64,000 bases of DNA from Caulobacterales bacterium (GCA_017303355.1 JAFLCU010000013.1:1-64000); one strand, 5' to 3'; positions 27,085 through 36,687 are shown, counted from the first letter of the stretch. Translations and numbers: made by a program. Notes: generated by a model not told the origin, from the sequence alone.

Positions 27085-28154
27085 GCTTCACTCTCCGCAG
27101 AACGCCACAATAGGCTTGCATCGCCATAGGAATAGAAGCGGTACTTATTGGCGATGGCGTGCGCATACGCCTCCCGCATCTGCTCCAGCCCGGCGAAGGC
27201 GGAGACGAGCATGAAGAGCGTTGAGCGCGGCAGGTGGAAATTGGTCCAGAGGCCATCGACCACGCGGAAGCGATAGCCGGGCGTGATGAAGATGTCGGTG
27301 CCGCCGGCTTGGGCGCGGATGCGGCCCGCTCCGTCGGCGGCGGATTCCAGCGAACGCAGCGCCGTGGTGCCGATGGCGATCACGCGCCGGCCTTCGGCTT
27401 TGGCGCGATTGATCGCGTCCGCCGTCTCCGGCGAAATCTCGCGCCATTCGCTGTGCATCACATGCGCTTCGGTGTCTTCGGCCTTCACCGGCAGAAACGT
27501 GCCCGCGCCGACATGCAGCGTCACGCGCGCGCTTTCGACGCCGCCCGCGGCGAGCCGCTTCAACAGTGTATTGGTGAAATGCAGGCCTGCAGTGGGCGCC
27601 GCCACTGCACCATCCTTCTCCGCGAACACAGTTTGATAATCGTCGCGATCGGCGTCGTCCGGCGTGCGCTTGGCGGCGATGTAGGGCGGCAGTGGCGGGG
27701 CGCCGATCCGCGCGATGGCTTCGTCCAACGCCGCGCCCGCGCGATCGAAGCGGAGCGTGAGTTCGCCCTCTTCGCTCTTGGCGTCGATCGTGGCGGCGAG
27801 CCCCGCTTCGAAGTTCAGGACATCGCCTTCCTTCAAGCGCTTGCCCGGCTTGCCGAGCGCGCGCCAGGTCGCGCCGTCGATGCGCTCGATCAGATTGAGC
27901 GATACGGCGACGTCCGGCGATTGCGCATCGCGCGCGGGCCGCGTCGCTTTCAGCGCGGCCGGGATCACGCGTGTGTCGTTGAAGACCAAGAGATCGCCGC
28001 GCCGAAACAGCGCCGGCGCATCACGCACGAAGCGATCCTCGATCATGCCGTCGTCGCGCAACAGCAAGAGCCGCGCGCTATCACGCGGCCGCGCCGGGCG
28101 CAGCGCGATCAGCTCTTCGGGGAGTTCGAAATCGAATAGATCTACGCGCATCAT
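27081..28154 (-). CDS. queA: S-adenosylmethionine:tRNA ribosyltransferase-isomerase
   Basis: A 357-residue enzyme that transfers the ribosyl moiety of SAM to preQ1-34 in tRNA to give epoxyqueuosine. Motifs include [26 protein letters not shown] at the start (in part), [15 protein letters not shown] [22 protein letters not shown], and the C-terminal [17 protein letters not shown]. Tandem ATG codons (28154, 28151) follow a GGGGGAG box supplied by repeat copy B, as in the M48 gene at 3.4 kb. Confidence 0.96.
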   Translation of the reverse strand: MMRVDLFDFELPEELIALRPARPRDSARLLLLRDDGMIEDRFVRDAPALFRRGDLLVFNDTRVIPAALKATRPARDAQSPDVAVSLNLIERIDGATWRALGKPGKRLKEGDVLNFEAGLAATIDAKSEEGELTLRFDRAGAALDEAIARIGAPPLPPYIAAKRTPDDADRDDYQTVFAEKDGAVAAPTAGLHFTNTLLKRLAAGGVESARVTLHVGAGTFLPVKAEDTEAHVMHSEWREISPETADAINRAKAEGRRVIAIGTTALRSLESAADGAGRIRAQAGGTDIFITPGYRFRVVDGLWTNFHLPRSTLFMLVSAFAGLEQMREAYAHAIANKYRFYSYGDASLLWRSAESEA

Positions 28155-28283
28155 GCTCCCCCGTTTACGGGGGAGCTGTCAGCGCGCGTAGCGCGATGAC
28201 TGAGGGGGGATGGCGCGACGGCCGCCGGACGTACCCCCTCCGGCTCGCGTCGCTCGCCACCTCCCCCGCATGCGGGGGAGGAT
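28155..28283. repeat. Dispersed palindromic repeat, copy B
   Basis: The second copy of the element at 3359-3480. It begins GCTCCCCCGTT directly before a minus-strand ATGATG start and ends with the perfect palindrome CTCCCCCGCATGCGGGGGAG (28261-28280). The 60-bp core (28224-28283) differs from copy A at 4 positions; the middle portion is more divergent. It lies in the ppi-queA gap and supplies the queA ribosome binding site. Confidence 0.8.
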
Positions 28284-28289
28284 GAAAGC

Positions 28290-28751
28290 TCACTCCGCCC
28301 GTGCGCTGATGATCTTGCCGGGCGTGCGCGGGGGCTCGCCCTTCGGCAGCGCGTCGACCGCGTCCATGCCTTCCTCGACCACGCCCCAGACGGTATATTG
28401 CTTGTCGAGGAAGCGCGCGTCGTCGAAGCAGATGAAGAACTGGCTGTTGGCCGAGTTCGGATCATTGGTGCGCGCCATGGAGCACACGCCGCGCACGTGC
28501 GGCTCGGCGTTGAATTCCTGCTTCAGGTTCGGCTTCGACGAGCCGCCCGTGCCGTTGAAATTCTTGCCGTCGCCGCCCTGGGCCATGAAGCCCGGGATGA
28601 CGCGATGGAACGGCACGTTGTTGTAATAGCCCTCGTTGGCCAGCTCGCCGATGCGCTGAACATGGTTCGGCGCGAGGTCCGGACGCAACTTGATCTTCAC
28701 CGTGCCGGTGTCGAGTTCGAGCGTCAGGGTATGAAAGGAATTATCGACCAC
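28290..28751 (-). CDS. Cytoplasmic peptidyl-prolyl cis-trans isomerase (cyclophilin)
   Basis: A 153-residue cyclophilin without a signal peptide. The active site is complete: FHRVIPGFMAQGGD carries the catalytic Arg, Phe and Gln, and the Asn-rich motif NDPNSANSQFFICF follows. It catalyses proline isomerisation in protein folding. The start is GTG at 28751, inside the last 28 nt of the upstream secreted cyclophilin gene, so the two are translated together. The order gyrA-coaD-ppi-ppi-queA is usual in relatives. Confidence 0.93.
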   Translation of the reverse strand: MVDNSFHTLTLELDTGTVKIKLRPDLAPNHVQRIGELANEGYYNNVPFHRVIPGFMAQGGDGKNFNGTGGSSKPNLKQEFNAEPHVRGVCSMARTNDPNSANSQFFICFDDARFLDKQYTVWGVVEEGMDAVDALPKGEPPRTPGKIISARAE

Positions 28752-29620
28752 CAGCTTCTCTCTCTTTCGCCATCGCGCGGAACGCGCGTCGGAATTTGCA
28801 CATCACAAACCGAGAAATCGGCGCGGCGTTCGCGGCGCGTCTCCTCGATCAAATCACGGAATTGCGGACCATCGGTGCGCAGCACATAGATAGGCGCGCG
28901 CTCGGCTTCCGGCACATCAGCGGCGATCCGCACCGCCAGCATGCGGTCCGGCGCCGGGGGCGGGTTGCCCACGGCGATACGCATCACCGCGTCCATCCCC
29001 CACACCACGCGGCCGAAAATCGTGTAGCGCTTGTCGAGCGCCGTGTTTGGCGCGCGCATGATGAAGAACTGGCTGTTGGCGGAGTTCTCCGGCTCCGCGC
29101 GCGCCATCGAGACGACGCCCTGACAATGCAGCGCGTTGGCCGAGACGCGGCCATCGGTCGTCACCGCCATTTGCGCATCAGGCTGGCTCTCGATCGGCAG
29201 CGCCTTGTAGAAGCCGAGCCGCGCACGGCTCTGCACCGCCGCTTCCACGAACGGCATGTCCGGCCCACGGCGGAACATGAATTCCTGGCGCAGGTCCGGC
29301 AGGCTCGAGGCGCCTTCGCCGGTGCCGAGCGGATCGCCGGTTTGGGCCATGAAATCATCGATCACACGGTGAAAGATGAGACCATTGTAAAAGCCGCCGC
29401 GCGCGAGCGTCTTGATCCGCTCGACATGGCGCGGCGCGATCTCTGGATAGAGTTCGACGACGACGCGGCCATGGACCGTATCGATATAGATCGTGTTTTC
29501 AGGATCGACCTGGCGCCAATTGCGCGGGTCCGGCGTCTGCGCCGAAGCCAGGTCAAAACCGCCGATCAGCCCGAGGGCGAGCATCGCCCCGGCCAAAATT
29601 CCACTCCAGCGCAGCATCAA
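28724..29620 (-). CDS. Periplasmic peptidyl-prolyl cis-trans isomerase (cyclophilin)
   Basis: A 298-residue cyclophilin with a signal peptide (residues 1-27, cleavage near LASAQ). The active-site motif FHRVIDDFMAQTGDP retains Arg, Phe and Gln. The canonical core is followed by an extra C-terminal domain of about 80 residues ending with cysteine-containing DFSVCDVQIP. It overlaps coaD by 4 nt. A more divergent paralogue with the same WRxVDPxNTIY entry and RTDxxxFRDL tail lies at 60891-61781. Confidence 0.9.
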   Translation of the reverse strand: MMLRWSGILAGAMLALGLIGGFDLASAQTPDPRNWRQVDPENTIYIDTVHGRVVVELYPEIAPRHVERIKTLARGGFYNGLIFHRVIDDFMAQTGDPLGTGEGASSLPDLRQEFMFRRGPDMPFVEAAVQSRARLGFYKALPIESQPDAQMAVTTDGRVSANALHCQGVVSMARAEPENSANSQFFIMRAPNTALDKRYTIFGRVVWGMDAVMRIAVGNPPPAPDRMLAVRIAADVPEAERAPIYVLRTDGPQFRDLIEETRRERRADFSVCDVQIPTRVPRDGERERSWWSIIPFIP

Positions 29621-30120
29621 GACACCCCGAACTTGGCCTTCAGTCGTCCTTCTACTTCTTGAGGCACGAAGTGCGCGACGCTTCCTTGCAGTCGCGCGAT
29701 TTCCTTGACCAGCCGCGACGCCACCGCCTGGTGGGTCGGATCAGCCATGAGAAATACCGTTTCGATGGCGGGATTGAGCTTTTGGTTCATCCCGACCATG
29801 GCGAATTCGTACTCGAAGTCGGCGACCGCTCTAAGTCCCCGGACGATAATTTGCGCCCCTACGCTCTCGGCGAACTTCATCAACAATGTGTCGAAAGGTT
29901 GAACAACGATCTCGGCGCCGCCCTTGATCTTGGCGATCTGCTCCTCGACCATCGCCACGCGCTCCTCCAGGGTGAAGAGCGGGCCCTTGTCCTTATTGAT
30001 GGCGACGCCGATGACCAGGCGATCCACCAGCTTGGCCCCGCGCGTGATGATGTCCACGTGCCCGTTGGTGACGGGATCGAACGTACCTGGATAAAGGCCG
30101 ACACGAAGCTTCTTCGTCAC
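29617..30120 (-). CDS. coaD: Phosphopantetheine adenylyltransferase
   Basis: A 167-residue nucleotidyltransferase that makes dephospho-CoA from phosphopantetheine and ATP. The N-terminal TxGH motif is in YPGTFDPVTNGHVDII. Other family motifs are the ISSTxxR-type segment (here near HQAVASRLVKEIARL) and the helical VVRGLRAVADFEYE. Length is standard. The ATG overlaps the gyrA stop by 4 nt. Confidence 0.95.
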   Translation of the reverse strand: MTKKLRVGLYPGTFDPVTNGHVDIITRGAKLVDRLVIGVAINKDKGPLFTLEERVAMVEEQIAKIKGGAEIVVQPFDTLLMKFAESVGAQIIVRGLRAVADFEYEFAMVGMNQKLNPAIETVFLMADPTHQAVASRLVKEIARLQGSVAHFVPQEVEGRLKAKFGVS

Positions 30121-32846
30121 TCGCCGCCCTCCTCGGACGCCGTTTCGCCGGCTTCGCCGCCCAGCGCTTCAAGGCGCTCGGCCGCCACGACATGCTCGTC
30201 GTCGCTGACATTGATCAGGATGACGCCCTGCGTCGCGCGCCCAGCGATGCGGATTTGGCCGATGCCGGTGCGGATGAGCTGGCCCTTATCGGTGACGAGC
30301 AGCAATTCCTCTTCGTCTTTCACCGGGAAGGAGGCGACCAGGCGCGCATCTCCCGTGAGGCGATGCGCGATCAGGCCTTTGCCGCCACGGCCGGTGACGC
30401 GGTATTCGTAGGACGAGGCGCGTTTGCCCAAGCCGTTTGACGTGACGGTGAGGATGAATTGCTCCTGCGTCTTGAGCCACGCCAGACGCTCGAACGGCAC
30501 GTCCGCCACCTCGCCGGCATCCTCGCCGGCTTCGGCCTCGACCTCGGCGCCGTCGCGCGCTTGCGCATCCCATTTGAAATAGGCGCGCGCTTCGGCCGGC
30601 GTGACCTCGACATGGCGCAGCACGCCCATGCCGATGACACTATCGCCGTCGGCCAGGTTGACGCCGCGATTGCCCGTCGAGGTGCGGCCCGAGAACACGC
30701 GCACCTCGGTGGTGGCGAAGCGGATGCACTGGCCGTTCGCGGTGGTGAGCAGGATATCGTCGTCTTCCGAGCAGATCTGCACGTCGACGATGCCATCGCC
30801 CTCGTCGGGCTTCATGGCGATCTTGCCGTTGCGGTTCACCTGCACGAAATCGCTGAGCTTGTTGCGACGCACATTGCCCGACTTGGTCGCGAACATGACG
30901 TCGAGCTTGTCCCAATCGCGCTCGTCCTCCGGCAGCGCCATCACCGAGGTGATGGTTTCGCCTTGTTCGAGCGGGAAAAGATTGATGAGCGCGCGGCCCT
31001 TGGTGCGGGGATCGCCCGCGGGCAGGCGCCACGTCTTCATCTTATAGACCATGCCCGACGACGAGAAGAACAGGATCGGCGCGTGCGTGGAGGCCACGAA
31101 CACGCGGGTGACGAAATCCTCGTCTTTCATCTGCATGCCGGCGCGGCCTTTGCCGCCACGGCGCTGCGTGCGGTAGGCCGCCAGCGGCGTTCGCTTCACG
31201 TAACCGCCATGCGTGACGGTGACGACCATCTCCTCGCGCGGGATCAGCGATTCATCGTCGATATCGCCGTCGGCTTCCGAGAATTGCGTGCGGCGCGGCA
31301 CGCCGAACGCTTCCTTCACATCGGAAAGCTCGCCGCGAATGATCGCCATGATCCGCTCGCGCGAACCAAGGATCGAGAGCAATTCCTTGATCTCCTCGGC
31401 GATCTCGTTCGCCGCCTTGGCGATGTCGTCGCGGCCGAGGCCGGTGAGACGCGAGAGCTGCAGCGCCAGGATCGCGCGCGCTTGCTCTTCGGAAAGGCGG
31501 ATCTTGTCGCCGTCGCTGACGACGGTGCGCGGATCGGCGATCAGCGCGATCAGCGGCATCATATCGCCCGCCGGCCAATCGCGCGCGACCAAGCGCTCGC
31601 GCGCCGTGCCCGGATCGGGGCTTTCGCGGATGAGCCTGATGACCTCGTCGATATTAGCGACGGCGATGGCGAGACCGACGGTTTCGTGGCCGCGCTTGCG
31701 CGCCTTGGCCAAACGGAACTTGGTGCGCCGCGTGATGACTTGTTCGCGGAAGCTCAAGAACGCCTGCAGCATGGTCTTGAGACCCATCTGCTCGGGCTTG
31801 CCCTGATGCAGCGCCAGCATGTTGACGCCAAACGAGGTCTGCAATTGCGAGAAGCGATAGAGCTGGTTCAGCACCACATCGGGCACCGCGTCGCGCTTCA
31901 GTTCGACGACGAGACGGATGCCGAGGCGGTTCGATTCATCGCGAATTTCGGCGATGCCTTCGATGCGCTTTTCGCGCACCTGCTCGCCGATCTTTTCGAC
32001 CATCTCGGCCTTGTTCACCTGATAGGGAATCTCGGTGAAGATCAGCGCTTCGCGGCCACGAATGGTTTCGATGTGATGCTTGGCGCGGATCGCGACCGAA
32101 CCGCGCCCCGTCATCAGGCCCATGCGCGCGCCGGCGCGGCCAAGAATTTCACCCCCGGTTGGGAAATCCGGCCCCGGCACGATGTCGAGCAATTCGAGAT
32201 CGGAAATATCCGGCTTGTCGATCATCGCCATCGCCGCGTCGCACACCTCGGAGAGATTGTGGGGCGGGATGTTGGTGGCCATACCAACGGCGATGCCGCC
32301 GCCGCCGTTCACCAGCAGGTTCGGAAACTTCGCGGGGAGAACCGACGGCTCTTTGCGGTCGCCGTCGTAATTGTCCTGAAAATCGACCGAGTCTTCGTAG
32401 ATATCTTCCAGCAGCGACAAGGCAGGCTTGGCCAGCCGGCTTTCGGTGTAGCGCATCGCAGCGGGGCTATCGCCGTCGATCGAGCCGAAATTGCCCTGGC
32501 CATCGATGAGCGTGAGGCCCATCGAGAAATCCTGCGCCATGCGCACCAGCGACATATAGATCGCAAGGTCGCCGTGCGGGTGATAGCGGCCCATCACCTC
32601 GCCGACCGTGTTGGCGGATTTCCGGTAGCGTTTGTCCGGCGTGTTGCCTTCCTCGTACATGCCGTAGAGGATGCGCCGGTGCACCGGCTTCAAGCCGTCG
32701 CGCACATCGGGCAGCGCGCGCGAGACGATCACGCTCATCGCGTAATCGAGGTACGAACGCTTCAGCTCATCTTCGATGGTGATGAGCGAGACGCCTTTGG
32801 GAAGGGATGGACCGCCGGTATCGGCGGGATCGGACGTGTCTGACAC
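30117..32846 (-). CDS. gyrA: DNA gyrase subunit A
   Basis: A 909-residue A subunit of the enzyme that introduces negative supercoils. The catalytic tyrosine is Tyr133 in AAMRYTESR. The GyrA box QRRGGKG is near residue 560 and marks it as gyrase. The quinolone-determining loop reads YHPHGDLAIYM at residues 88-98, giving Leu94 at E. coli Ser83 and Met98 at Asp87. A Glu/Ala-rich insertion (AEVEAEAGEDAGEVADVPF) lies in the C-terminal beta-pinwheel. It heads the gyrA-coaD-ppi operon and is divergent from sodC. Confidence 0.96.
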   Translation of the reverse strand: MSDTSDPADTGGPSLPKGVSLITIEDELKRSYLDYAMSVIVSRALPDVRDGLKPVHRRILYGMYEEGNTPDKRYRKSANTVGEVMGRYHPHGDLAIYMSLVRMAQDFSMGLTLIDGQGNFGSIDGDSPAAMRYTESRLAKPALSLLEDIYEDSVDFQDNYDGDRKEPSVLPAKFPNLLVNGGGGIAVGMATNIPPHNLSEVCDAAMAMIDKPDISDLELLDIVPGPDFPTGGEILGRAGARMGLMTGRGSVAIRAKHHIETIRGREALIFTEIPYQVNKAEMVEKIGEQVREKRIEGIAEIRDESNRLGIRLVVELKRDAVPDVVLNQLYRFSQLQTSFGVNMLALHQGKPEQMGLKTMLQAFLSFREQVITRRTKFRLAKARKRGHETVGLAIAVANIDEVIRLIRESPDPGTARERLVARDWPAGDMMPLIALIADPRTVVSDGDKIRLSEEQARAILALQLSRLTGLGRDDIAKAANEIAEEIKELLSILGSRERIMAIIRGELSDVKEAFGVPRRTQFSEADGDIDDESLIPREEMVVTVTHGGYVKRTPLAAYRTQRRGGKGRAGMQMKDEDFVTRVFVASTHAPILFFSSSGMVYKMKTWRLPAGDPRTKGRALINLFPLEQGETITSVMALPEDERDWDKLDVMFATKSGNVRRNKLSDFVQVNRNGKIAMKPDEGDGIVDVQICSEDDDILLTTANGQCIRFATTEVRVFSGRTSTGNRGVNLADGDSVIGMGVLRHVEVTPAEARAYFKWDAQARDGAEVEAEAGEDAGEVADVPFERLAWLKTQEQFILTVTSNGLGKRASSYEYRVTGRGGKGLIAHRLTGDARLVASFPVKDEEELLLVTDKGQLIRTGIGQIRIAGRATQGVILINVSDDEHVVAAERLEALGGEAGETASEEGGE

Positions 32847-32962
32847 GGATCGCCGGTCTATTCTGGACTAGGAAAACAACGGAAAATAATTCGAGAAAGC
32901 TGGTCTCGAATCCTTTGCAAACTAACATCGTGATGCGTCAGCCGCAAACCAAGGAGCTCCAT

Positions 32963-33532
32963 ATGCGCCCCATCGCCGCCCTGCTTTTGGCAGCAGTTCT
33001 GGGCGCATGCGCCTCCACGGGCGCCGATACGCCGCCGGTGCCGGAAGTGACGCCGCGAACAGCCTGGATCGTCGGCCAGGATGGCCGCGCCATCGGCCAG
33101 GCCACCTTCACGGAGGGCGACGCTGGCGTGTTGATTAGACTTGAGTTTTCCGACCGCGCGCTCAGCCCGGGCTGGCACGGGCTGCATCTGCACACACGCG
33201 GCGATTGCAGCGATTTCGCCAATGGCTTCCGCGCCTCGGGCGGCCATCTTGGCATGCGCGACGGCGTACGCCATGGGCTGATGATCCGGCGCGGCCCCGA
33301 GGCGGGCGATCTGCCCAACATCTTCGCCACGCCGGCCGGCCCGTTCGGAGCAGAAATGTTCACCCCGCACGTGACGCTGATCGGCGATCAGCCGCTGCGC
33401 GGTCGCCTCCCCCTGCTCGACGCCGACGGCACGGCGCTAATGATTCACGCCGGACCGGACGATCACGCCACGCAGCCGATCGGCGGCGCCGGCGACCGCG
33501 TCGCGTGCGCCGCACTCACGCTCTTGCCGTAA
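32963..33532 (+). CDS. sodC: Cu/Zn superoxide dismutase lipoprotein, altered zinc ligand
   Basis: A 189-residue periplasmic SodC with a lipobox (LGAC, Cys16). Copper ligands His75 and His77 are in GLHLHTRGD and His162 in MIHAGPDD. The bridging His95 is in GGH, zinc ligand His104 in VRHG and Asp116 in GDLPN. The third zinc histidine is replaced by Glu113 (GPEAGDLPN). Cys82 and Cys182 would form the conserved disulfide. The start at 32963 follows an AAGGAG box and gives a complete signal peptide. The longer open frame from 32807 overlaps gyrA. The 3' end overlaps the convergent transporter gene by 17 bp. Confidence 0.9.
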   Translation: MRPIAALLLAAVLGACASTGADTPPVPEVTPRTAWIVGQDGRAIGQATFTEGDAGVLIRLEFSDRALSPGWHGLHLHTRGDCSDFANGFRASGGHLGMRDGVRHGLMIRRGPEAGDLPNIFATPAGPFGAEMFTPHVTLIGDQPLRGRLPLLDADGTALMIHAGPDDHATQPIGGAGDRVACAALTLLP

Positions 33533-34409
33533 GCCTGCGCTCGGCCAAGGCCACCAAGGCGACGCCGCTCATGGTGAGCGCCGCGCCCGCGAGAATGCGC
33601 CAGGTGATGGTGTCGTGCAGGATCAGCACGGCCAATCCGAACGAAATGACGGGCGTGAGCAGCAGATAAGGCGTGGTGCGCGAAACCTCGTATTTCTGCA
33701 CCAGCTTGAACATGAAGGCGTTGGCGACGATCGACGACACGATGGCGCCGAAGGCGATGAACGCCCACACGCTCCAATGCGCGGCTTGCGCGGCTTCAAA
33801 GTGCCCGCGCTCGAACGTTGCCGAGCCAAGCAACAAAGTCGGCGCCGCCGCCAGCGCGATCCAAGCCTGCGTCGCCCAGGGATCGAGCCCGTCGCCGATT
33901 TTGCGCACCAGCACGGCGCCGAGCCCGTAGAAAGCTGAGGCGGATGCAACGAGGATGAGCGCCCAGCCTTCCGCGAACACCGCTGGATCAAACGTCATCG
34001 ACGCTGCGCCGACGAACGCGATCAACACGCCGGCCCAACGTAGCGGGCTGACCCGCTCGCGCAGGATCAACCCCGCGAACAAAACCGAGGCGGGCGCCCA
34101 TAATTGCATCGCGACGATCATCGGCGGCATTTCCGTTGCGAGCTTGAGGCCGATGGATTGAATGGCGACATGCAGCGGGCCGATGCAGGCAAGCATGGCC
34201 GCGAAGAGCAGCCATTTGCCGGGCGGCGGCGGGCGTAGCCATACCGCCAGCACAACCAGCACGATGCCAAAGCGCAGCCCCATGGCCATCATCGGCGGCA
34301 GCGCATCGATGGCGATTTTCACAAGGATATTGTTCACGCCCCAGATGAGCGCGATCGACAGCAATTGCAGGAAGTCGAGGGGCGCGAAGGCGCGCGATGC
34401 CGGGTTCAC
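33516..34409 (-). CDS. EamA/DMT family transporter
   Basis: A 297-residue protein with about ten hydrophobic segments arranged as two EamA halves (residues about 12-140 and 150-288). The internal repeat shows LIWGVNNILVKIAIDALPPMM in the first half and SxxFxLVQKYEVSRTTPYLLLTPV in the second. Homologues export amino acids or other metabolites; the substrate cannot be read from sequence. It is divergent from the sulfotransferase-like gene with 113 bp between. Confidence 0.88.
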   Translation of the reverse strand: MNPASRAFAPLDFLQLLSIALIWGVNNILVKIAIDALPPMMAMGLRFGIVLVVLAVWLRPPPPGKWLLFAAMLACIGPLHVAIQSIGLKLATEMPPMIVAMQLWAPASVLFAGLILRERVSPLRWAGVLIAFVGAASMTFDPAVFAEGWALILVASASAFYGLGAVLVRKIGDGLDPWATQAWIALAAAPTLLLGSATFERGHFEAAQAAHWSVWAFIAFGAIVSSIVANAFMFKLVQKYEVSRTTPYLLLTPVISFGLAVLILHDTITWRILAGAALTMSGVALVALAERRLTARA

Positions 34410-34487
34410 GGCGTCTGCTTAGAGAGGTTTGCGCGACCTACCGCAAGCGCCGGTTCCATTCGACCAAACGACATGACCTTACGACGA

Positions 34488-34505
34488 GTGTAACTTGAAT
34501 TACAC
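34488..34505. promoter_or_regulatory. Palindromic operator candidate
   Basis: GTGTAA-N6-TTACAC is a perfect 6-bp dyad with a 6-bp spacer. It lies in the divergent DMT transporter/sulfotransferase-like region, 17 bp before the ATG at 34523. The surrounding sequence is AT-richer than average. Its geometry suits a dimeric helix-turn-helix regulator, but no cognate regulator is adjacent. Confidence 0.45.
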
Positions 34506-34522
34506 GCACGTGACATCAGATC

Positions 34523-35629
34523 ATGCGGTTCAGAAGCACCGACCATTGGGAGATTCTTCGCGTGACAGCTCAGTGCAAGTTGCAAGCTGAGCCTGCCGCG
34601 GAGAAGTGGCGCGATTTGGTCGCCAATCCGGAATGGGCGCCGCACGCTTACGACGCCCGCGGCGACACGCTGCGCTTTGCGCACCTGCCCCGCGAAGTGC
34701 AGCGCCGGGCCGTCTTCCTCGATCCCCGTTTCGTGGCCGACGCGCCCTATTCGGACCAGGCGCCCGTCTCGGAACTGCCCGCAGCCGCGCTCGCGGAGCA
34801 CGCCGGCCCGCTGCATTTCATTTTCCACACGGCGTTTTGCTGTTCGACGCTGCTCACGCGCGCGCTCGACATTCCCGGGGTGTCGATGGGGCTTAAAGAG
34901 CCCGGCGTGCTCACGCACTTTGCCTACGATTCCGCCTTGGGCCGTCAGCCGCCTGGCGCGCTTGCGGCATTGGGCGTGACGCTGGACTTGCTGTCGCGCC
35001 CGTTAGCGCCCGGCGAAACCCAGATCGTGAAGCCCAGCAACACGTGCAATCACCTGATCCCGCAAATGATGCATTTGCGTCCCGACGCGAAAGCCATCGT
35101 GCTCTATTCCAGCTTGGAGGCGTTCCTCGCCGGCATCGTGCGCCGCGGCCAGGAAGGACGCGAATATGCGCGACGCGCGTTTCATCAATTTTTATTAGCG
35201 ATCCCGCTGGAGACACGGTTTTCACGCGAGGATCTGCAATTGCAGACGGATTTGCAGATCGCCGCGCAAGTCTGGCTGATGCAGGCGGCTTTCCTCGATT
35301 CGGTGGCGCGGCGCTTGGGCTCTGAACGCGTGCGCGTGCTGAATTGCGCGGATTTTCTCGCCAACAAGAGCGCCACGCTATCGCGCGTCTCCGATTTCTT
35401 CGGCCTCGGCCTGGACGATGCGCGATGCGCCGAGATCGCGCGGAGCGAAGTGTTCAAGGAACACGCGAAAAATCACGCCCAGTCGTTCGATCCGGCGCAA
35501 CATCAAGCGCAATTGGAGGAGGCCGCCGCCTCGCACGCCGAGGAACTCGCCAGCGCCCGCGATTGGGCGCGCGCGCTCGCCCGTCGCAGCAACGCGCCGC
35601 TGGTGATGCAGGACACGTTGCTGACTTAG
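34523..35629 (+). CDS. Sulfotransferase-like P-loop protein
   Basis: A 368-residue soluble protein that I cannot assign firmly. A phosphosulfate-binding-loop-like motif [16 protein letters not shown] occurs near residue 98, followed by LKEPGVL, KPSN and the late segment [25 protein letters not shown]. The last segment resembles the 3'-phosphate-binding and C-terminal parts of sulfotransferases. The loop has CCST where sulfotransferases usually have RSGTT. There is no signal peptide and no clear ribosome binding site before ATG 34523, so a GTG at 34562 is an alternative start. It overlaps the convergent LLM gene by 4 bp. Confidence 0.65.
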   Translation: MRFRSTDHWEILRVTAQCKLQAEPAAEKWRDLVANPEWAPHAYDARGDTLRFAHLPREVQRRAVFLDPRFVADAPYSDQAPVSELPAAALAEHAGPLHFIFHTAFCCSTLLTRALDIPGVSMGLKEPGVLTHFAYDSALGRQPPGALAALGVTLDLLSRPLAPGETQIVKPSNTCNHLIPQMMHLRPDAKAIVLYSSLEAFLAGIVRRGQEGREYARRAFHQFLLAIPLETRFSREDLQLQTDLQIAAQVWLMQAAFLDSVARRLGSERVRVLNCADFLANKSATLSRVSDFFGLGLDDARCAEIARSEVFKEHAKNHAQSFDPAQHQAQLEEAAASHAEELASARDWARALARRSNAPLVMQDTLLT

Positions 35630-36627
35630 CTTTCCGCCGCCAATTCGTCGCGCACTTGCGCGGCGATCTCGTACGCGCGCACGCGCTTGTCGTGGTCGAA
35701 GATATGCGAGGCCAGGATCAACTCGTCCGCGCCGGTGCGCCGGATGAACGCCTCGATGCTACGCTTCACACTGCGCGGCGAACCGATCGCCGAGCAGGCA
35801 AGCACGGATTCCAGCGCGGCGCGCTCAGGCACGCTGAGCGACGCTTCAAAGTCCGGATCGGGCGGCTGCAGTTTCGACGGCACGCCGCGCCGCAGATTGG
35901 CGAAGGCTTGCATCAGCGAGGTTGAAAGCAAGCGGCCCTCTTCGTCAGTAGGCGCCGCGAAAATGTTGAAGCCGAGCATCACATACGGCTCTTTCAGATC
36001 GTCTGACGGCTTGAAGCGCCCGCGATAGATCGCGATCGCTTCCATCATCTGCGCCGGCGCGAAATGCGAGGCGAACGCGAACGGCAAACCGAGCATCGCC
36101 GCGAGTTGCGCGCCGAAGGTGGACGAGCCGAGAATCCAGAGCGGCACATTGGAGTTTTCGCCAGGCACCGCACGCAAGGCCTGGCCGAGTTCGCTGGGGC
36201 CGAGCAGCGCCTGCAATTCGAGCACATCTTGCGGGAAGCGATCTTCACCGCCGACGAGTGTACGCCGCAGCGCGTTCATCGTGACGCGGTCGCCCCCCGG
36301 CGCGCGACCGAGACCGAGATCGATGCGGCCCGGGAAAAGCGCTTCGAGCGTGCCGAATTGTTCGGCGATGATCAGCGGTGCGTGGTTCGGCAGCATGATG
36401 CCGCCAGCGCCGACGCGGATCGTGCTTGTGGCCGCCGCCGCGTTCTGGATCGTCAGCGCGGTCGCAGCACTAGCGATGCCCGGCATGTTGTGGTGTTCGG
36501 CGAGCCAGAAGCGCTTGTAGCCAAACCTTTCCGCCGCCTGCGCCAGTTCGCGACTGTTGCGCAACGCCTGCGAAGCGTCCGCACCTTCCACGATGGGCGC
36601 CAGGTCGAGAACGGAGAATGGGATCAT
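35626..36627 (-). CDS. LLM class flavin-dependent oxidoreductase
   Basis: A 333-residue luciferase-like monooxygenase-family TIM barrel. Recognisable features are [12 protein letters not shown] at the start, [38 protein letters not shown], and LGRAPGGD. These match the group that includes MsnO8/YhbW-type enzymes of unknown substrate. The ATG at 36627 starts at the family N-terminus; the 18 residues added by an upstream ATG at 36681 lie across the ssb terminator. That terminator's T-tract ends immediately before this start, so the gene likely depends on read-through or its own promoter. Confidence 0.88.
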   Translation of the reverse strand: MIPFSVLDLAPIVEGADASQALRNSRELAQAAERFGYKRFWLAEHHNMPGIASAATALTIQNAAAATSTIRVGAGGIMLPNHAPLIIAEQFGTLEALFPGRIDLGLGRAPGGDRVTMNALRRTLVGGEDRFPQDVLELQALLGPSELGQALRAVPGENSNVPLWILGSSTFGAQLAAMLGLPFAFASHFAPAQMMEAIAIYRGRFKPSDDLKEPYVMLGFNIFAAPTDEEGRLLSTSLMQAFANLRRGVPSKLQPPDPDFEASLSVPERAALESVLACSAIGSPRSVKRSIEAFIRRTGADELILASHIFDHDKRVRAYEIAAQVRDELAAES

Positions 36628-36660
36628 AAAAAGAATATGGGCGCTTCTTGCGAAGCGCCC
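36628..36660 (-). terminator. Rho-independent terminator of ssb
   Basis: On the minus strand a perfect 9-bp stem (GGGCGCTTC/GAAGCGCCC, 36639-36660) with a 4-nt loop is followed by ATATTCTTTTTATG. It starts 27 bp after the ssb stop. The U-rich tail runs to the start codon of the LLM oxidoreductase gene. Confidence 0.85.
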
Positions 36661-36687
36661 AATACAATCCTGCTCATTCAACGCAGA

